A stretch of 64,000 bases of DNA, from positions 77,978 to 141,977 of the forward strand of contig DHEF01000002.1 in NCBI GenBank assembly GCA_002399735.1, in the 5' to 3' direction. The notes beneath the pieces were generated by a model that was not told the DNA's origin, did not search any database, and saw nothing but the letters and a program-made list of their open reading frames with translations. Below, in pieces: positions 36,809 to 45,706 of the stretch. A program made the position numbers and the translations under genes. The stretch is from Chitinophagaceae bacterium UBA4857 (lineage in GTDB: Bacteria > Bacteroidota > Bacteroidia > Chitinophagales > Chitinophagaceae). The first letter of the stretch is position 1. Every line of letters starts with the position of its first letter.

Positions 36809-37210
36809 ATGAAGTTTAAATTCATTGGCGCCATGTTAGCCGTAGTAGCAGCATTCGCCATCACATTTAGTTTAAGTGCGTTTAAAACAGGAGATGCGGA
36901 AACAGTTTCTCAAAAGAGGGTAGCCGTTTCCCCGGTTCTACAGGATTATATATGGGAAATGGTGACAGGAGATCCCGCTGATTCAGCGGATGCGGTGAAT
37001 CCTGCGAATTATCAGTATGTTTCTGATAATACCTTTCCGGGCTGCCCAGGCGAGAATGAAGTAATATGTGCTATTGCTGCTCCTCAGCAAGGAACAGGAG
37101 CGCCAAGTTTATCATTGCCTCAAATTGATGCAGCTAAAAGATTATCCATAGGGAATGCTTTGCGCACTTTATCGGATGAAACGAATGTGGTGCATTTAAA
37201 AGCTGAATAA
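36809..37210 (+). CDS. Small secreted DUF6520-like protein
   Basis: 133 residues with a signal peptide or N-terminal membrane helix (FIGAMLAVVAAFAITFSLSAF) and a short hydrophilic domain with two cysteines (FPGCPGENEVICAIA). This matches the appearance of the DUF6520 small-protein family of Bacteroidota, recognised from memory. It is convergent with a SusD-SusC-TlpA operon; such peptides commonly sit next to these operons. Function unknown. A long leader (36720-36808) precedes it. Confidence 0.7.
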   Translation: MKFKFIGAMLAVVAAFAITFSLSAFKTGDAETVSQKRVAVSPVLQDYIWEMVTGDPADSADAVNPANYQYVSDNTFPGCPGENEVICAIAAPQQGTGAPSLSLPQIDAAKRLSIGNALRTLSDETNVVHLKAE

Positions 37211-37227
37211 ATGAAGAATAGGAAGAT

Positions 37228-37260
37228 AAAAACTGCCACCAAAATCTGGTGGCAGTTTTT
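37228..37260. terminator. Bidirectional terminator between the small peptide gene and susD
   Basis: A 13-bp perfect stem (AAAAACTGCCACC / GGTGGCAGTTTTT) with a seven-base loop between two convergent genes. Confidence 0.9.
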
Positions 37261-37271
37261 TATTGGCTTTT

Positions 37272-38639
37272 TTATCGACTGTTTTGTTGAATTCCGGTAA
37301 GTTGAATGACGGAGTAAGGAATCATGGAAGCATACAATAAAGAGCCGGATGGTAATGTGTAGATTACGTTATTTACTTTACGGATAGGCGTTACTAACAG
37401 CTCCGGTTCAAACGAAAAGCGCCGTAAATCCTGCCAGCGTAAACCGGAGCGGAAACATAGTTGTTTCCTTCTTTCGTTTAATACAAACATCAGTGCTTCT
37501 TTAGCGTTTTGTGTCTCATAATTTGCATATTCCCCTCTTTTCCACCTGCGTTGAAGTAAGTGGTTTACATACCCTAGTCCTTCTTGTATACGCCCTTCTC
37601 TGACAGCTGTTTCAGCGGCAATCAATAATACTTCATCTACCGCAAGACCGTTAAAACGGATGGCGGTTCTGGAGCCGTTGTAATTACCTTTAAAATAATA
37701 ACTGTTGTCCGAATTTCTTGCAAAAAACACCTGTTTACGTAAGTCGTTTGGAGCATACATAGCCAGTAAAACGGTATCAACTTTGGCTAACTGGTAGCGC
37801 AACACATTTGCATTGGTACCACCAGAACTGCCACAATGAAAAATAACCTCTACATTTCTGGCGGGAACAGGTGCGATATTCCCTGCGTTAAGTTCGTTGT
37901 AATCAAGTACCTGGTTGTATAATTGTAAACTTTGTGTTGCTGCCTCATAAGCCATTTTGTAGGCACGCATCGATAATGCAACTCTCGCCAGTAGCGCATA
38001 AGCAGCTGGCCTGCTGGGACGGGTAACATAATTGATTGAAATCGGCAATAATGCAATGGCAGTTTCCAGATCGGCAATGATTAATTGGTAAGTGTCGGCA
38101 AGGCTAGCCCTTACAGTGGGTGCGTTGATGTCCGATGTTAAACGTAATGGAATGCCAGGTGTTGTAGGAGCTAGTTCCGTATTATAGGGCATGGCCCAGG
38201 TGACAGCTGTATTAAAAAGAATCCAGGCCCTGAAAAAATGCGCCTGCCCTTTTATATCATTCCTGGTAGCTATATCCTGGTCTTTAATTTTTTCCAGTTG
38301 CTCCAATACCAGTGTTGGGTATAATAAATTCCGGTAATGTAAACGCCAGCCATCCTGAAGCTGGATATCACCTGCTTGACTGTCCCATAAATAGGCACGT
38401 TGATTAGCTTCATTCTGCGCATTAAAATCAGTGGTGGTGAGATAATAATTATCACTTCCTACCTCGGTTTGGGGAATATAACCGTCGTTTAGGTAGGAGT
38501 CGTTATTTAGCAGGTTTTGCAGGGCCGACAACTGGACGGGTTCCACCAGTTTTTTATCAGGCTTAACATCCAGTTGTTTTTGGCAGGATATAAGTAAAAG
38601 GCAAATGCTTGCTAATAGTATTAATTTTCTTTTTTGCAT
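37272..38639 (-). CDS. SusD/RagB family nutrient-binding lipoprotein
   Basis: 455 residues. Lipobox LLISC at 16-20 and a typical QKQLDVKPDKKLVEPV start. N-terminal TPR-like helices (IKGQAHFFRAWILFNTAVTWA near 130) and the C-terminal LNERRKQLCFRSGLRWQDLRRF block near 400 are family marks. It follows susC by 9 bp and ends the operon at the shared terminator. Confidence 0.93.
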   Translation of the reverse strand: MQKRKLILLASICLLLISCQKQLDVKPDKKLVEPVQLSALQNLLNNDSYLNDGYIPQTEVGSDNYYLTTTDFNAQNEANQRAYLWDSQAGDIQLQDGWRLHYRNLLYPTLVLEQLEKIKDQDIATRNDIKGQAHFFRAWILFNTAVTWAMPYNTELAPTTPGIPLRLTSDINAPTVRASLADTYQLIIADLETAIALLPISINYVTRPSRPAAYALLARVALSMRAYKMAYEAATQSLQLYNQVLDYNELNAGNIAPVPARNVEVIFHCGSSGGTNANVLRYQLAKVDTVLLAMYAPNDLRKQVFFARNSDNSYYFKGNYNGSRTAIRFNGLAVDEVLLIAAETAVREGRIQEGLGYVNHLLQRRWKRGEYANYETQNAKEALMFVLNERRKQLCFRSGLRWQDLRRFSFEPELLVTPIRKVNNVIYTLPSGSLLYASMIPYSVIQLTGIQQNSR

Positions 38640-38648
38640 AAATTAATT

Positions 38649-41600
38649 TTAAATGATTATACGAATGCCAATGGCAATTCTTTTGGGTATTGGCGCTCCT
38701 CCTGTATCGGGATCTAAACGCTGGCGGGTTGCTCGCCAGAGAATGCCCAGGTTGGATGCGTTTACAGATAATGCCATTTCCCTTACCGGTAATCGTTTAT
38801 AAGTTTGTTTTGTAAAACTGTAGTTGAGGTGTACATATTGTAATCGTATATGATCTCCGCGTTCTACTACTGCCGTGGAGGCATTATAAAACTGATCCCT
38901 TTGTGCATTTACAGGATAAATCATGGATGGAATAGTTGTATATAACTCGTCACCCGGTTGTTGCCATCTTTTCTGGTAATCAGGGTAGGCCTCTAATGCC
39001 TCAGCTGCTCCCTGAAATAATCTTTGATAATGTACACCGTTGCGTCTGTTAAAATAATGACCTAGCGAATAGGTTATGTTAAAAGACAGGGTTAACTTTT
39101 TTACCTGTAACTGGTGATGCATGGCACCGAAATAAACTGGTCTGGCAGGTCCGGAAAATACCTGGTTTTCCAGATTTCCGGGATTAAGTATTTGAGAATA
39201 ATCTTCACTTATTGCTCCATTCACAAAGCCCTGTGGGTTTCCGTTAATACCACTTAAACCGGCATAGGGGTAAGAAATAATCAGGTAAGCCTCCCGTCCT
39301 ACAATGGGCGTTAAACCCGATCCATCATTGATATAGGACAGCGGCGGATAGTAATATTTTTTCACCTTGGTAGTATTATAGGAAAAAAGCAACCCCGTTT
39401 GCCATTGTACTACTCCCTGTAATAAAATGGCGTTTAGTTGTATATCCAGGCCTCGGGTGCCAATCTGGCCTATGTTCTTGGTAATGCTTTCTCCAACACC
39501 CAATGTTAAATCTGCGGGAATAGGGGCAATCAGGTCGGTACAGTTTTTATAATAAAAATCAATACTTCCTGTCAGCTTTTTGTTTTTGCTGCCAAAATCC
39601 AAGGCAATATTGGTTTGTCCAACTTGCTCCCATCTGAGTTGTGGGTTGGGTACATTGTCAACAAAAGACATGGGTAAATTACTACTGCTGGGTGAAACCG
39701 AATACCGCAGCGTTAAAACCCCGGCAATGGTATTATTAACATTTCCCTGGTAGCCATAACTCATACGTAATTTCAGAAAAGGAAGTGCGGAAAATTTGTA
39801 GAATGGCTCAGCTGAAATATCCCAGCCGGCCCCGGCTGACCATAATGGTTTCCATTGATTATTTGTCTTTACGCCAAACAGGTTCGATCCATCCCGGCGT
39901 GCACTGGCTGTTAAAAAATACCTGGTTTTATGGGTATAGGTTACATTGCCGTATAAAGAAACAAAGCGGTTGGCAAGCTGTCCCGCCAGCATGTTATTAG
40001 GTACCGCTGCCCAGCCGCCGTTATATAAAGGATATTGTCTTACAAAATCCATATTAGCATAGGTTAAAACATCGGGATCGTAACCATAATGGGTGCGTCC
40101 GAATTGTTCGCTGTCCTGGGCACGGTATTCTGCACCCAGTAATCCTTTAATATGGTACTGCCTTCCTTGTTGGTCCAGATTGAGTTGGCCACGGATTGCC
40201 TGTAAGCGTTGCAGGTTACTTTCTCTTTCCTGGATGGCGCTGTAAGGAATGGCACTTTCCTGGTAACTGCCGCCCGGCGGGGTATAGGTATTTACCAGGT
40301 TCCTTACATGGTAGGATTGAGGGTCGTATAAAATTTCTTTTTGACTGTTCACACGTTGGTGTTGGTATTGTACTTCTATTTGAACACCTTTTGTAATACG
40401 GTATTGGGCAATCAGGTTTAATAATAAGTCCTGTTGGCTTCTGTTATCTTTTGCCCGTGACATATCCTCCAGTGGAACATAATGCCAATCCAATAACCGG
40501 CCCCCGCCAACCGTATCAATATAAGCCGGGCGATAATCCCTGGGATAGGTGAGAGCCTGGCCTGCATCATCTTTCAATTGGGCATAGGGCCATCGGTAGG
40601 GTATAGATTGGTTTTGCCGCACTTGCCTGCTAACAATGTATAGGATGCCGGTTTGTAATTCCAGTTTAGGCGTAACCCGGAAAGTAGTATGTTGTTTCAG
40701 GCTGATACGGTTACTTTCATTAAAACGGTATTGATCTTCTATTTCGTCGTAACCGGCCGAGAAATAATGATTCATCTGGTGATTACCACCACTTAAGTTA
40801 AGGGCATACTGCCGGGATAAAGAACTTTGGTGTAAGTATCGGTTAATATCCTTTCGGAAATCCTGTTGCCTTAAATAGTTAATTTGTTCCTGGGCACTGG
40901 CCGGGTCTAAAGTTCCGTTGCGTTGGCGATGCAATATTTCAGCCACCGGTGGATTAATAACATTAATAGCATTATTTTGAAGATTGGCATCATAATAACC
41001 CTGGTTAAATAACTGGGTTTGCAAGTCAATAAACTCCGTGGAAGGCATACGGGGCATATAGTACAGGTCTGGTTTAAAGCCCAGTTGTGCATTGCTGGTT
41101 AAGCTGATAGTGATGGGGCGGTTATACTGGCCTTTTTTGGTAGTAATCACAATTACGCCATTACCTGCCTTTGCTCCCCAGATAGAGGCTGCAGCCGCAT
41201 CTTTTAATACGGTTATGGTAAGCACATCATTGGGGTTAATATTGTCAAGCGTTCCCTCATACGGAAAGTTATCCAGCACAATCAGGGGTTCCTGGGCGCC
41301 ATAAGCCTGGCTAAGCGTACTTAGCCCCCTCACCATAACCCCACCGGTACGTCCAAGGGGGCGGCCGGTACCAGCCACGGAAAGCATGCCGCTTACCATC
41401 CCGTCCAGGCGTTCTGTAATCGTAGTCGTAATGCGTTCAGATAGTCTTTCATTACTGATGATGCCTACACTGCCGGTTACCGCTGTGGAGCGAATTTTTT
41501 CATACCCGGTATTTACTACTACTTCATCCATTTCCTGTAATCGTGGGGTAAGTATCACCCGCATAACTGTACCAGTAATTGGTACGGGTATTTTCTGCGG

Positions 41601-41843
41601 GTAATAGCCGGTATGGGTAATTACGAGGGTATCGGCAAACGGCACCATCGGCAAAATGAATTGTCCCTTGGCATTGGTACGGGTCATTTTTGAAAACATT
41701 TGGTAGGCAACTGATACGCCGCTTAACGGCATAAGCGTTGTTTCCTGTAACACTGTTCCCTGTAGATGGATACTGTCAGGGTTGTTTTGTGCGTTGACTT
41801 GTGCAACAATAAATAGTAAAAGCAGAAAAAGATATTTTTTCAT
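38649..41843 (-). CDS. SusC/RagA-type TonB-dependent receptor
   Basis: 1064 residues from ATG 41843 (MKKYLFLLLLFIVAQVNAQ signal). The frame extends 9 codons upstream but the later start fits the signal peptide. Regulatory beta domain at about 28-105, then EMDEVVVNTGYEKIRSTAVTG and plug with the ILKDAAAASIWGAKAGNGVI motif near 215, then a barrel to the C-terminal GIRIII. Forms an importer with the SusD above. The substrate is probably not a simple glycan, because no glycoside hydrolase is in the unit, but a thioredoxin-like protein is. Confidence 0.95.
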   Translation of the reverse strand: MKKYLFLLLLFIVAQVNAQNNPDSIHLQGTVLQETTLMPLSGVSVAYQMFSKMTRTNAKGQFILPMVPFADTLVITHTGYYPQKIPVPITGTVMRVILTPRLQEMDEVVVNTGYEKIRSTAVTGSVGIISNERLSERITTTITERLDGMVSGMLSVAGTGRPLGRTGGVMVRGLSTLSQAYGAQEPLIVLDNFPYEGTLDNINPNDVLTITVLKDAAAASIWGAKAGNGVIVITTKKGQYNRPITISLTSNAQLGFKPDLYYMPRMPSTEFIDLQTQLFNQGYYDANLQNNAINVINPPVAEILHRQRNGTLDPASAQEQINYLRQQDFRKDINRYLHQSSLSRQYALNLSGGNHQMNHYFSAGYDEIEDQYRFNESNRISLKQHTTFRVTPKLELQTGILYIVSRQVRQNQSIPYRWPYAQLKDDAGQALTYPRDYRPAYIDTVGGGRLLDWHYVPLEDMSRAKDNRSQQDLLLNLIAQYRITKGVQIEVQYQHQRVNSQKEILYDPQSYHVRNLVNTYTPPGGSYQESAIPYSAIQERESNLQRLQAIRGQLNLDQQGRQYHIKGLLGAEYRAQDSEQFGRTHYGYDPDVLTYANMDFVRQYPLYNGGWAAVPNNMLAGQLANRFVSLYGNVTYTHKTRYFLTASARRDGSNLFGVKTNNQWKPLWSAGAGWDISAEPFYKFSALPFLKLRMSYGYQGNVNNTIAGVLTLRYSVSPSSSNLPMSFVDNVPNPQLRWEQVGQTNIALDFGSKNKKLTGSIDFYYKNCTDLIAPIPADLTLGVGESITKNIGQIGTRGLDIQLNAILLQGVVQWQTGLLFSYNTTKVKKYYYPPLSYINDGSGLTPIVGREAYLIISYPYAGLSGINGNPQGFVNGAISEDYSQILNPGNLENQVFSGPARPVYFGAMHHQLQVKKLTLSFNITYSLGHYFNRRNGVHYQRLFQGAAEALEAYPDYQKRWQQPGDELYTTIPSMIYPVNAQRDQFYNASTAVVERGDHIRLQYVHLNYSFTKQTYKRLPVREMALSVNASNLGILWRATRQRLDPDTGGAPIPKRIAIGIRIII

Positions 41844-41863
41844 AAACAGTAATTTTTTTATCT

Positions 41864-43138
41864 CTAACATTCGGTTAAAACAAAAACCAATCTTTCCAAC
41901 CCGGACGTGTCAGTTCTTTTTTCTATGCGGCCATACAGCCCAAAATGTTTGTCAATATCCAGTTTAAACTGCCGTAGGATAACGGCGGGGTCGGTATCCA
42001 TGGGCCAGGTAGATTGATAACTAAAACTGTGCTGTTGATCCCATTCAGCACGGTTTACTATTTTGGTGGGTAGGTAAAGGCTGGTATCGGACACTTCCAG
42101 TTGCCGGTGTTGCGGATATAGGGTAAACCGTAGGTTAATGTCCGGCATACAGATATAATACATGCGCAGTATATTGGCATTAATCACATAAAAGCGTTTT
42201 TGCCGGGTGGTACTATCGGTATAAAAGCCATATTGTTCGGCCAGGCCGGGTAGCCGGGCGGTAAACAGGGTGTTGTCCGTAATGGGCTGCACAGGCTGGT
42301 TACCGGTATAATAGGTAAGTGGTTGTTTTTTGTCAAAGGGGAGATCATATTTCATAATCCAGTGACTGGTACGATGCTCCTGCATTTGTTGTAGATAGGT
42401 GGGTTTAAGGTATTCACTACCGGTAAATGCGGTTATTACCTGGTTGGTGTCAACCCATACCACATGGGAAATAAAGGTATGGGGGAATAATTGGCGTAAA
42501 AGAGTGTCCTCAATAACAATGGGCAGTTGTATGCCGTTTAAAAATTTCCTTTGGTTAAATACTTTCAGGGTTCTGTCTTTGTCGGTAATACTGGTCACCG
42601 TGATCACTTGTAAGGCATCGGGATATTGCTTTTGCAGGCTGTCCAGCGTAGGCAGGCTTAACAGGCAACTGGCGCAGGATGTCTCCCAAAAATCAAATAG
42701 TAACATTTTTCCTTTCAAATCCTTCAACCGTATCACCGTATCCTTATAATTAACCAAACCTGTCAGTGTAATATCCGGCAGCGTATCGCCAATGGTAAGC
42801 GGACGTATAGCTGGTGTGCTGCTAATGGCAGGTGTAACCTGTTGCCCGCCTGGCAGTGGCTGTAGCTGTATGCTAAGCCGGCCACGGGCATTATTGGTAA
42901 CAGTAGCAGTAATATACCCCACGGCGCTGATGCGCAGGCTATCGGTAGCATAGGTATGGGAAAAGCTAAAACGGCCGCTGGGGCTGGTGTAGTGGTGTTG
43001 CCCGGTACGCAGCAGGGTTACCCTGGCCTGGGTTATGGGCTTGCCCTGTATATCGTGTACCTGGCCGGTAATGGTTAGCCGCTGGCAACTGCTTAGTAGT
43101 GGGCATAGCAGGGCCAGTAAGCAAATAACTGTTTTCAT
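41864..43138 (-). CDS. TlpA-like lipoprotein with carboxypeptidase-like beta domain and thioredoxin fold
   Basis: 424 residues from ATG 43138, which gives lipobox LLSSC; the frame upstream to 43240 has no signal. Residues about 20-100 form a carboxypeptidase-regulatory-like domain (ITGQVHDIQGKPITQARVTLL). A thioredoxin fold follows (about 120-255) with the redox motif C-A-S-C in FDFWETSCASCLLSLPTLD. The last ~170 residues are an unfamiliar beta-rich domain. First gene of TlpA-SusC-SusD; such units often pair with DUF6520 peptides. A periplasmic disulfide role is likely, the target unknown. Confidence 0.85.
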   Translation of the reverse strand: MKTVICLLALLCPLLSSCQRLTITGQVHDIQGKPITQARVTLLRTGQHHYTSPSGRFSFSHTYATDSLRISAVGYITATVTNNARGRLSIQLQPLPGGQQVTPAISSTPAIRPLTIGDTLPDITLTGLVNYKDTVIRLKDLKGKMLLFDFWETSCASCLLSLPTLDSLQKQYPDALQVITVTSITDKDRTLKVFNQRKFLNGIQLPIVIEDTLLRQLFPHTFISHVVWVDTNQVITAFTGSEYLKPTYLQQMQEHRTSHWIMKYDLPFDKKQPLTYYTGNQPVQPITDNTLFTARLPGLAEQYGFYTDSTTRQKRFYVINANILRMYYICMPDINLRFTLYPQHRQLEVSDTSLYLPTKIVNRAEWDQQHSFSYQSTWPMDTDPAVILRQFKLDIDKHFGLYGRIEKRTDTSGLERLVFVLTEC

Positions 43139-43197
43139 TTGCAGTGTAGTTAAGGGTAAATAATAAGGTTGGGCGGGGGAGGGTATAACTTTTTTGT

Positions 43198-43262
43198 TAC
43201 GGGCTGCAGTGCTACTGGCATCGCCTGTTGTGTCACTCACTTCATCGTTCAGTAATACTAAT
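43198..43262 (+). repeat. Dispersed intergenic repeat, copy 10
   Basis: Blocks gggctgcagtgctactggca, cctgttgtgtcactcactt and cgttcagtaatacta. Confidence 0.55.
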
Positions 43263-43479
43263 CAACAGGCTAACGCCAGCTTTAAGCTTTCTGCTTTTAG
43301 CGTTAAGCCCTCAAAAAATAGCTACTAATCGCGGCTTTAACGGCATGAGAAAAAAGTTATAGCCCGGGTAACTATACCGGTTGCTTGGGTTTTTTGGCAA
43401 ACAGGGTTTGCAGTAAGTGTAATGTTTTGTGGTAAATAAAAACTTGCATAGTATGGGTTTAAGGCCGCTTAGCAAGTCT

Positions 43480-43600
43480 CGCAGGTAAGTAGGTAAACAC
43501 AAAGGCGTGGAACCCTACTTACCGCTTTTGAGGTACTGGTATACCTAGGAACAAATAAGAGGGCCCACGCCTTAGCGTGGGCATTCAACTTATTATCTCG
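43480..43600. other. Structured non-coding block at the left edge of the island
   Basis: A strong hairpin GCCCACGCC-TTA-style GCGTGGGC at 43563-43582 sits inside a wider inverted repeat: aaggcgtggaaccctactta at 43502 pairs imperfectly with the strand around 43555-43576. A further ggtaagtagg/cctacttacc pair is nearby. The 660-bp gap 43139-43805 holds no credible gene; a structured RNA or recombination site is possible. Confidence 0.4.
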
Positions 43601-43805
43601 TTCCTATTAAAAATTACCAGTTTTCAAAAGCGAGACACTAAGCGAATGCTTCAATTAGTTAGTGAAGTATCGCAAATGTATTAAATTCTGAAAACGTATC
43701 ACTTTTTAAATGATAGATTTCATTAGCCAAATATAATGAATAAAATCGAGTGCGCATTATAAACCTATTTTATTTTACTACATAATATCCACATTCACTA
43801 AAAAA

Positions 43806-44351
43806 GTGATGGATGTTAATCTTACCTCAGTAGAAATTCTTGATGCACTTTCGCAAAAAATAAAGTTATTTATAGAAAGAAAAGAGGTTTCAAGAAGAGA
43901 AATTGCTCGTATTAGTACCATAGCTGAATCTACTGTTAGGTCATTAATTAACGGAAGAACAAATATTGAGCTTTCGACATTGACAAAACTAAAGTTAGCT
44001 TTTAATATAGAAGTTATTGATTTGATAATTAGGAAAACAAAACTATCAGATTTATCAAGTGTAGTAATTGAAAAAGGATTACTCAAAAAGGATATAATAC
44101 AAGAACAGAAAAAGCTTGGAGATAGATTAGATGAATTAAGAGAATTTAGAGGTATTGATCCTCAAACTTTAAGTATCATTTCATATAATATTGATTATAG
44201 TGACACTATCAAATACCTGAAAGGTAAAAAAAATATAAGCTTGATTACAATCATAAAACTTGCGAATGGACTTGAGGTAGATTTAGCCACTATTTTTAAC
44301 TACGATGGAAAAATGCCGTCTAATAAGTTTGTGGGGAATGTAAAAAAATAA
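43806..44351 (+). CDS. Tandem XRE-type HTH regulator
   Basis: 181 residues with two Cro/CI-like helix-turn-helix units: about 14-62 (VSRREIARISTIAESTVRSLINGRTN) and about 104-165 (GIDPQTLSIISYNIDYSDTIKYLKGKKNISLITIIKLANGLEVDLATIF). A charged linker joins them. No catalytic or effector domain. Two DNA-binding units in one chain suggest a regulator that binds a pair of half-sites; the repeated promoter-leader copies downstream are candidate targets, by inference only. AT-rich like the island genes. Confidence 0.8.
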   Translation: MMDVNLTSVEILDALSQKIKLFIERKEVSRREIARISTIAESTVRSLINGRTNIELSTLTKLKLAFNIEVIDLIIRKTKLSDLSSVVIEKGLLKKDIIQEQKKLGDRLDELREFRGIDPQTLSIISYNIDYSDTIKYLKGKKNISLITIIKLANGLEVDLATIFNYDGKMPSNKFVGNVKK

Positions 44352-44479
44352 AAATCCCTTAATAATCCTTTCTTTAATTTCCCACTTAATTGGTGTTTTA
44401 CGGTTTACCGTAAATAGGCCATTTTTGGGGTAAATATCATCCTGGCCAAACATATACCCAGTCACAAATAATTTTCACC

Positions 44480-44700
44480 GGATTATTTCAGATTTTCAAA
44501 AATTATAATATCTTAGCAAAGCACAACCACTTATTTTACAACGGAACCCCATTAACGAACCATTAAACTTAAACTGCTTGCAGTATATTACACAATTGTA
44601 TTTCATTTGACAAAAAAACGTATTGTCCTAATGAAAATACAAAAATCGCAATACTAAATTATTGATTTTTAACAGTAATATTTTTTAGTATGTTGCGTTT
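44480..44700 (+). promoter_or_regulatory. Repeated promoter-leader, copy A
   Basis: The -7-like word TATCTTAG is at 44509; its -33 box is weak. Downstream the shared leader blocks gtaac/ggaaccccattaacgaac and cattaaacttaaactgcttg are present, then cgtattg and aatacaaaa-like blocks. Upstream of the PLD gene in the otherwise gene-free 44352-44749. Confidence 0.7.
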
Positions 44701-44749
44701 AATAACATAAATACATGAGTAAGCAGCAATACAAAACGACACTACCAAA

Positions 44750-45523
44750 ATGAAAATTTCACCATACGCAATTGACGAAATCGCCCCATACTTTGTTGGT
44801 GCTAAAACTGGACGAGAGATTATCAAATTTTTCGGCAATTATGGGGTTAGAGATGTATACGATGAAAAAGGACTTCCCGACATAGGTAAGTCAAATGGGC
44901 AAAGACCATCCAAGACTGAATATATTCGAAAGAGATTAGCCGACTTAAATAATAGCCACACTCTTAGGCAACTTCTGAATGATTTCGTTAAAGAAAATGC
45001 TGCTGCAATTCCAGAATTTCAAAAAATATTAAGTCCTGAAGGATATGGAGTTGAAGATGTGAATGGAGAATTCAAAATACAAGGTGGTGTAGTTCAAAAA
45101 GCTGACCCCATTGTAAACGAAGCTCACTTTCAAGATATTCAAAGTAGAATTTTGAAAGCTTTAGATAGTGCAGAAGTTTCTATTACTTTGGTAATGGCTT
45201 GGTTCACGAATGACACCCTATTTCAAAAGATTGTTGAAAAGCAAAAGCAAGGTATTGAAGTGAAACTTGCAATTTATGACGATGGAATTAATAAAAAACA
45301 TGGTGTTGACATTTCCCAAGTTCCACATGTTAAACTGAAAAAAGGAATAAGAGGTGGACTTATGCACAATAAATTTTGCGTAATAGATAACCAAGTTGTT
45401 ATAACTGGCTCATATAACTGGTCGGACAATGCAGAATTTAAAAATGACGAAAATGTTACCGTAGAAAATGACCCCAAGCAAGCAAGTAAATATTCAGTTG
45501 AGTATAGAAGGTTGACTTCCTAA
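44750..45523 (+). CDS. Phospholipase D-like nuclease with AbiJ-NTD-like N-terminus
   Basis: 257 residues, no signal peptide. The C-terminal half is a single-HKD PLD domain: H206-N-K208 with D213, then GSYNWS at 220-225, as in Nuc/PLD6-type nucleases that work as dimers. The N-terminal ~85 residues (YAIDEIAPYFVGAKTGREII, then SKTEYIRKRLADLN and LRQLLNDFV) resemble the helical N-terminal domains found on AbiJ-type abortive-infection proteins; this match is from memory. Together it looks like a defence nuclease with a sensor or scaffold domain. The stop codon overlaps the first bases of palindromic site 1. Confidence 0.75.
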   Translation: MKISPYAIDEIAPYFVGAKTGREIIKFFGNYGVRDVYDEKGLPDIGKSNGQRPSKTEYIRKRLADLNNSHTLRQLLNDFVKENAAAIPEFQKILSPEGYGVEDVNGEFKIQGGVVQKADPIVNEAHFQDIQSRILKALDSAEVSITLVMAWFTNDTLFQKIVEKQKQGIEVKLAIYDDGINKKHGVDISQVPHVKLKKGIRGGLMHNKFCVIDNQVVITGSYNWSDNAEFKNDENVTVENDPKQASKYSVEYRRLTS

Positions 45524-45667
45524 CAATGTACTGCTGCTTACATGGGTTTTGTGTTATGGTGGGCTGACGAATAAAGGCTCATCTTTCGTTTTTCAATTTG
45601 GCTTTTGGTTATGGGTTGGGCTGACGTTCCCTGATTCCCACCACAACACAAAGCCCTAAATCGTTAG
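45520..45667 (+). repeat. attC-like palindromic site 1
   Basis: 148 bp bounded by CTAAC (45520) and GTTAG (45663). Inside, gggttttgtgttatggtggg is an inverted match, 17 of 20, to the ccc...caccacaacacaaagccc stretch near the right end. The left part shares ggctgacgaataa.g.ctcat with site 4. It starts in the stop codon of the PLD gene and ends 40 bp before gajA. Confidence 0.65.
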
Positions 45668-45706
45668 CTACAAAGCTTTTTGAGCACTCCACTAATAAAC
45701 CAAACT

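Noticed and set aside
43311..43502. 63-codon minus-strand frame at the island edge
   Set aside because: Lies in a structured repeat-rich stretch, no recognisable protein features.
43563..43640. Retron msr/msd
   Set aside because: Strong hairpins are present but no reverse transcriptase gene is nearby.
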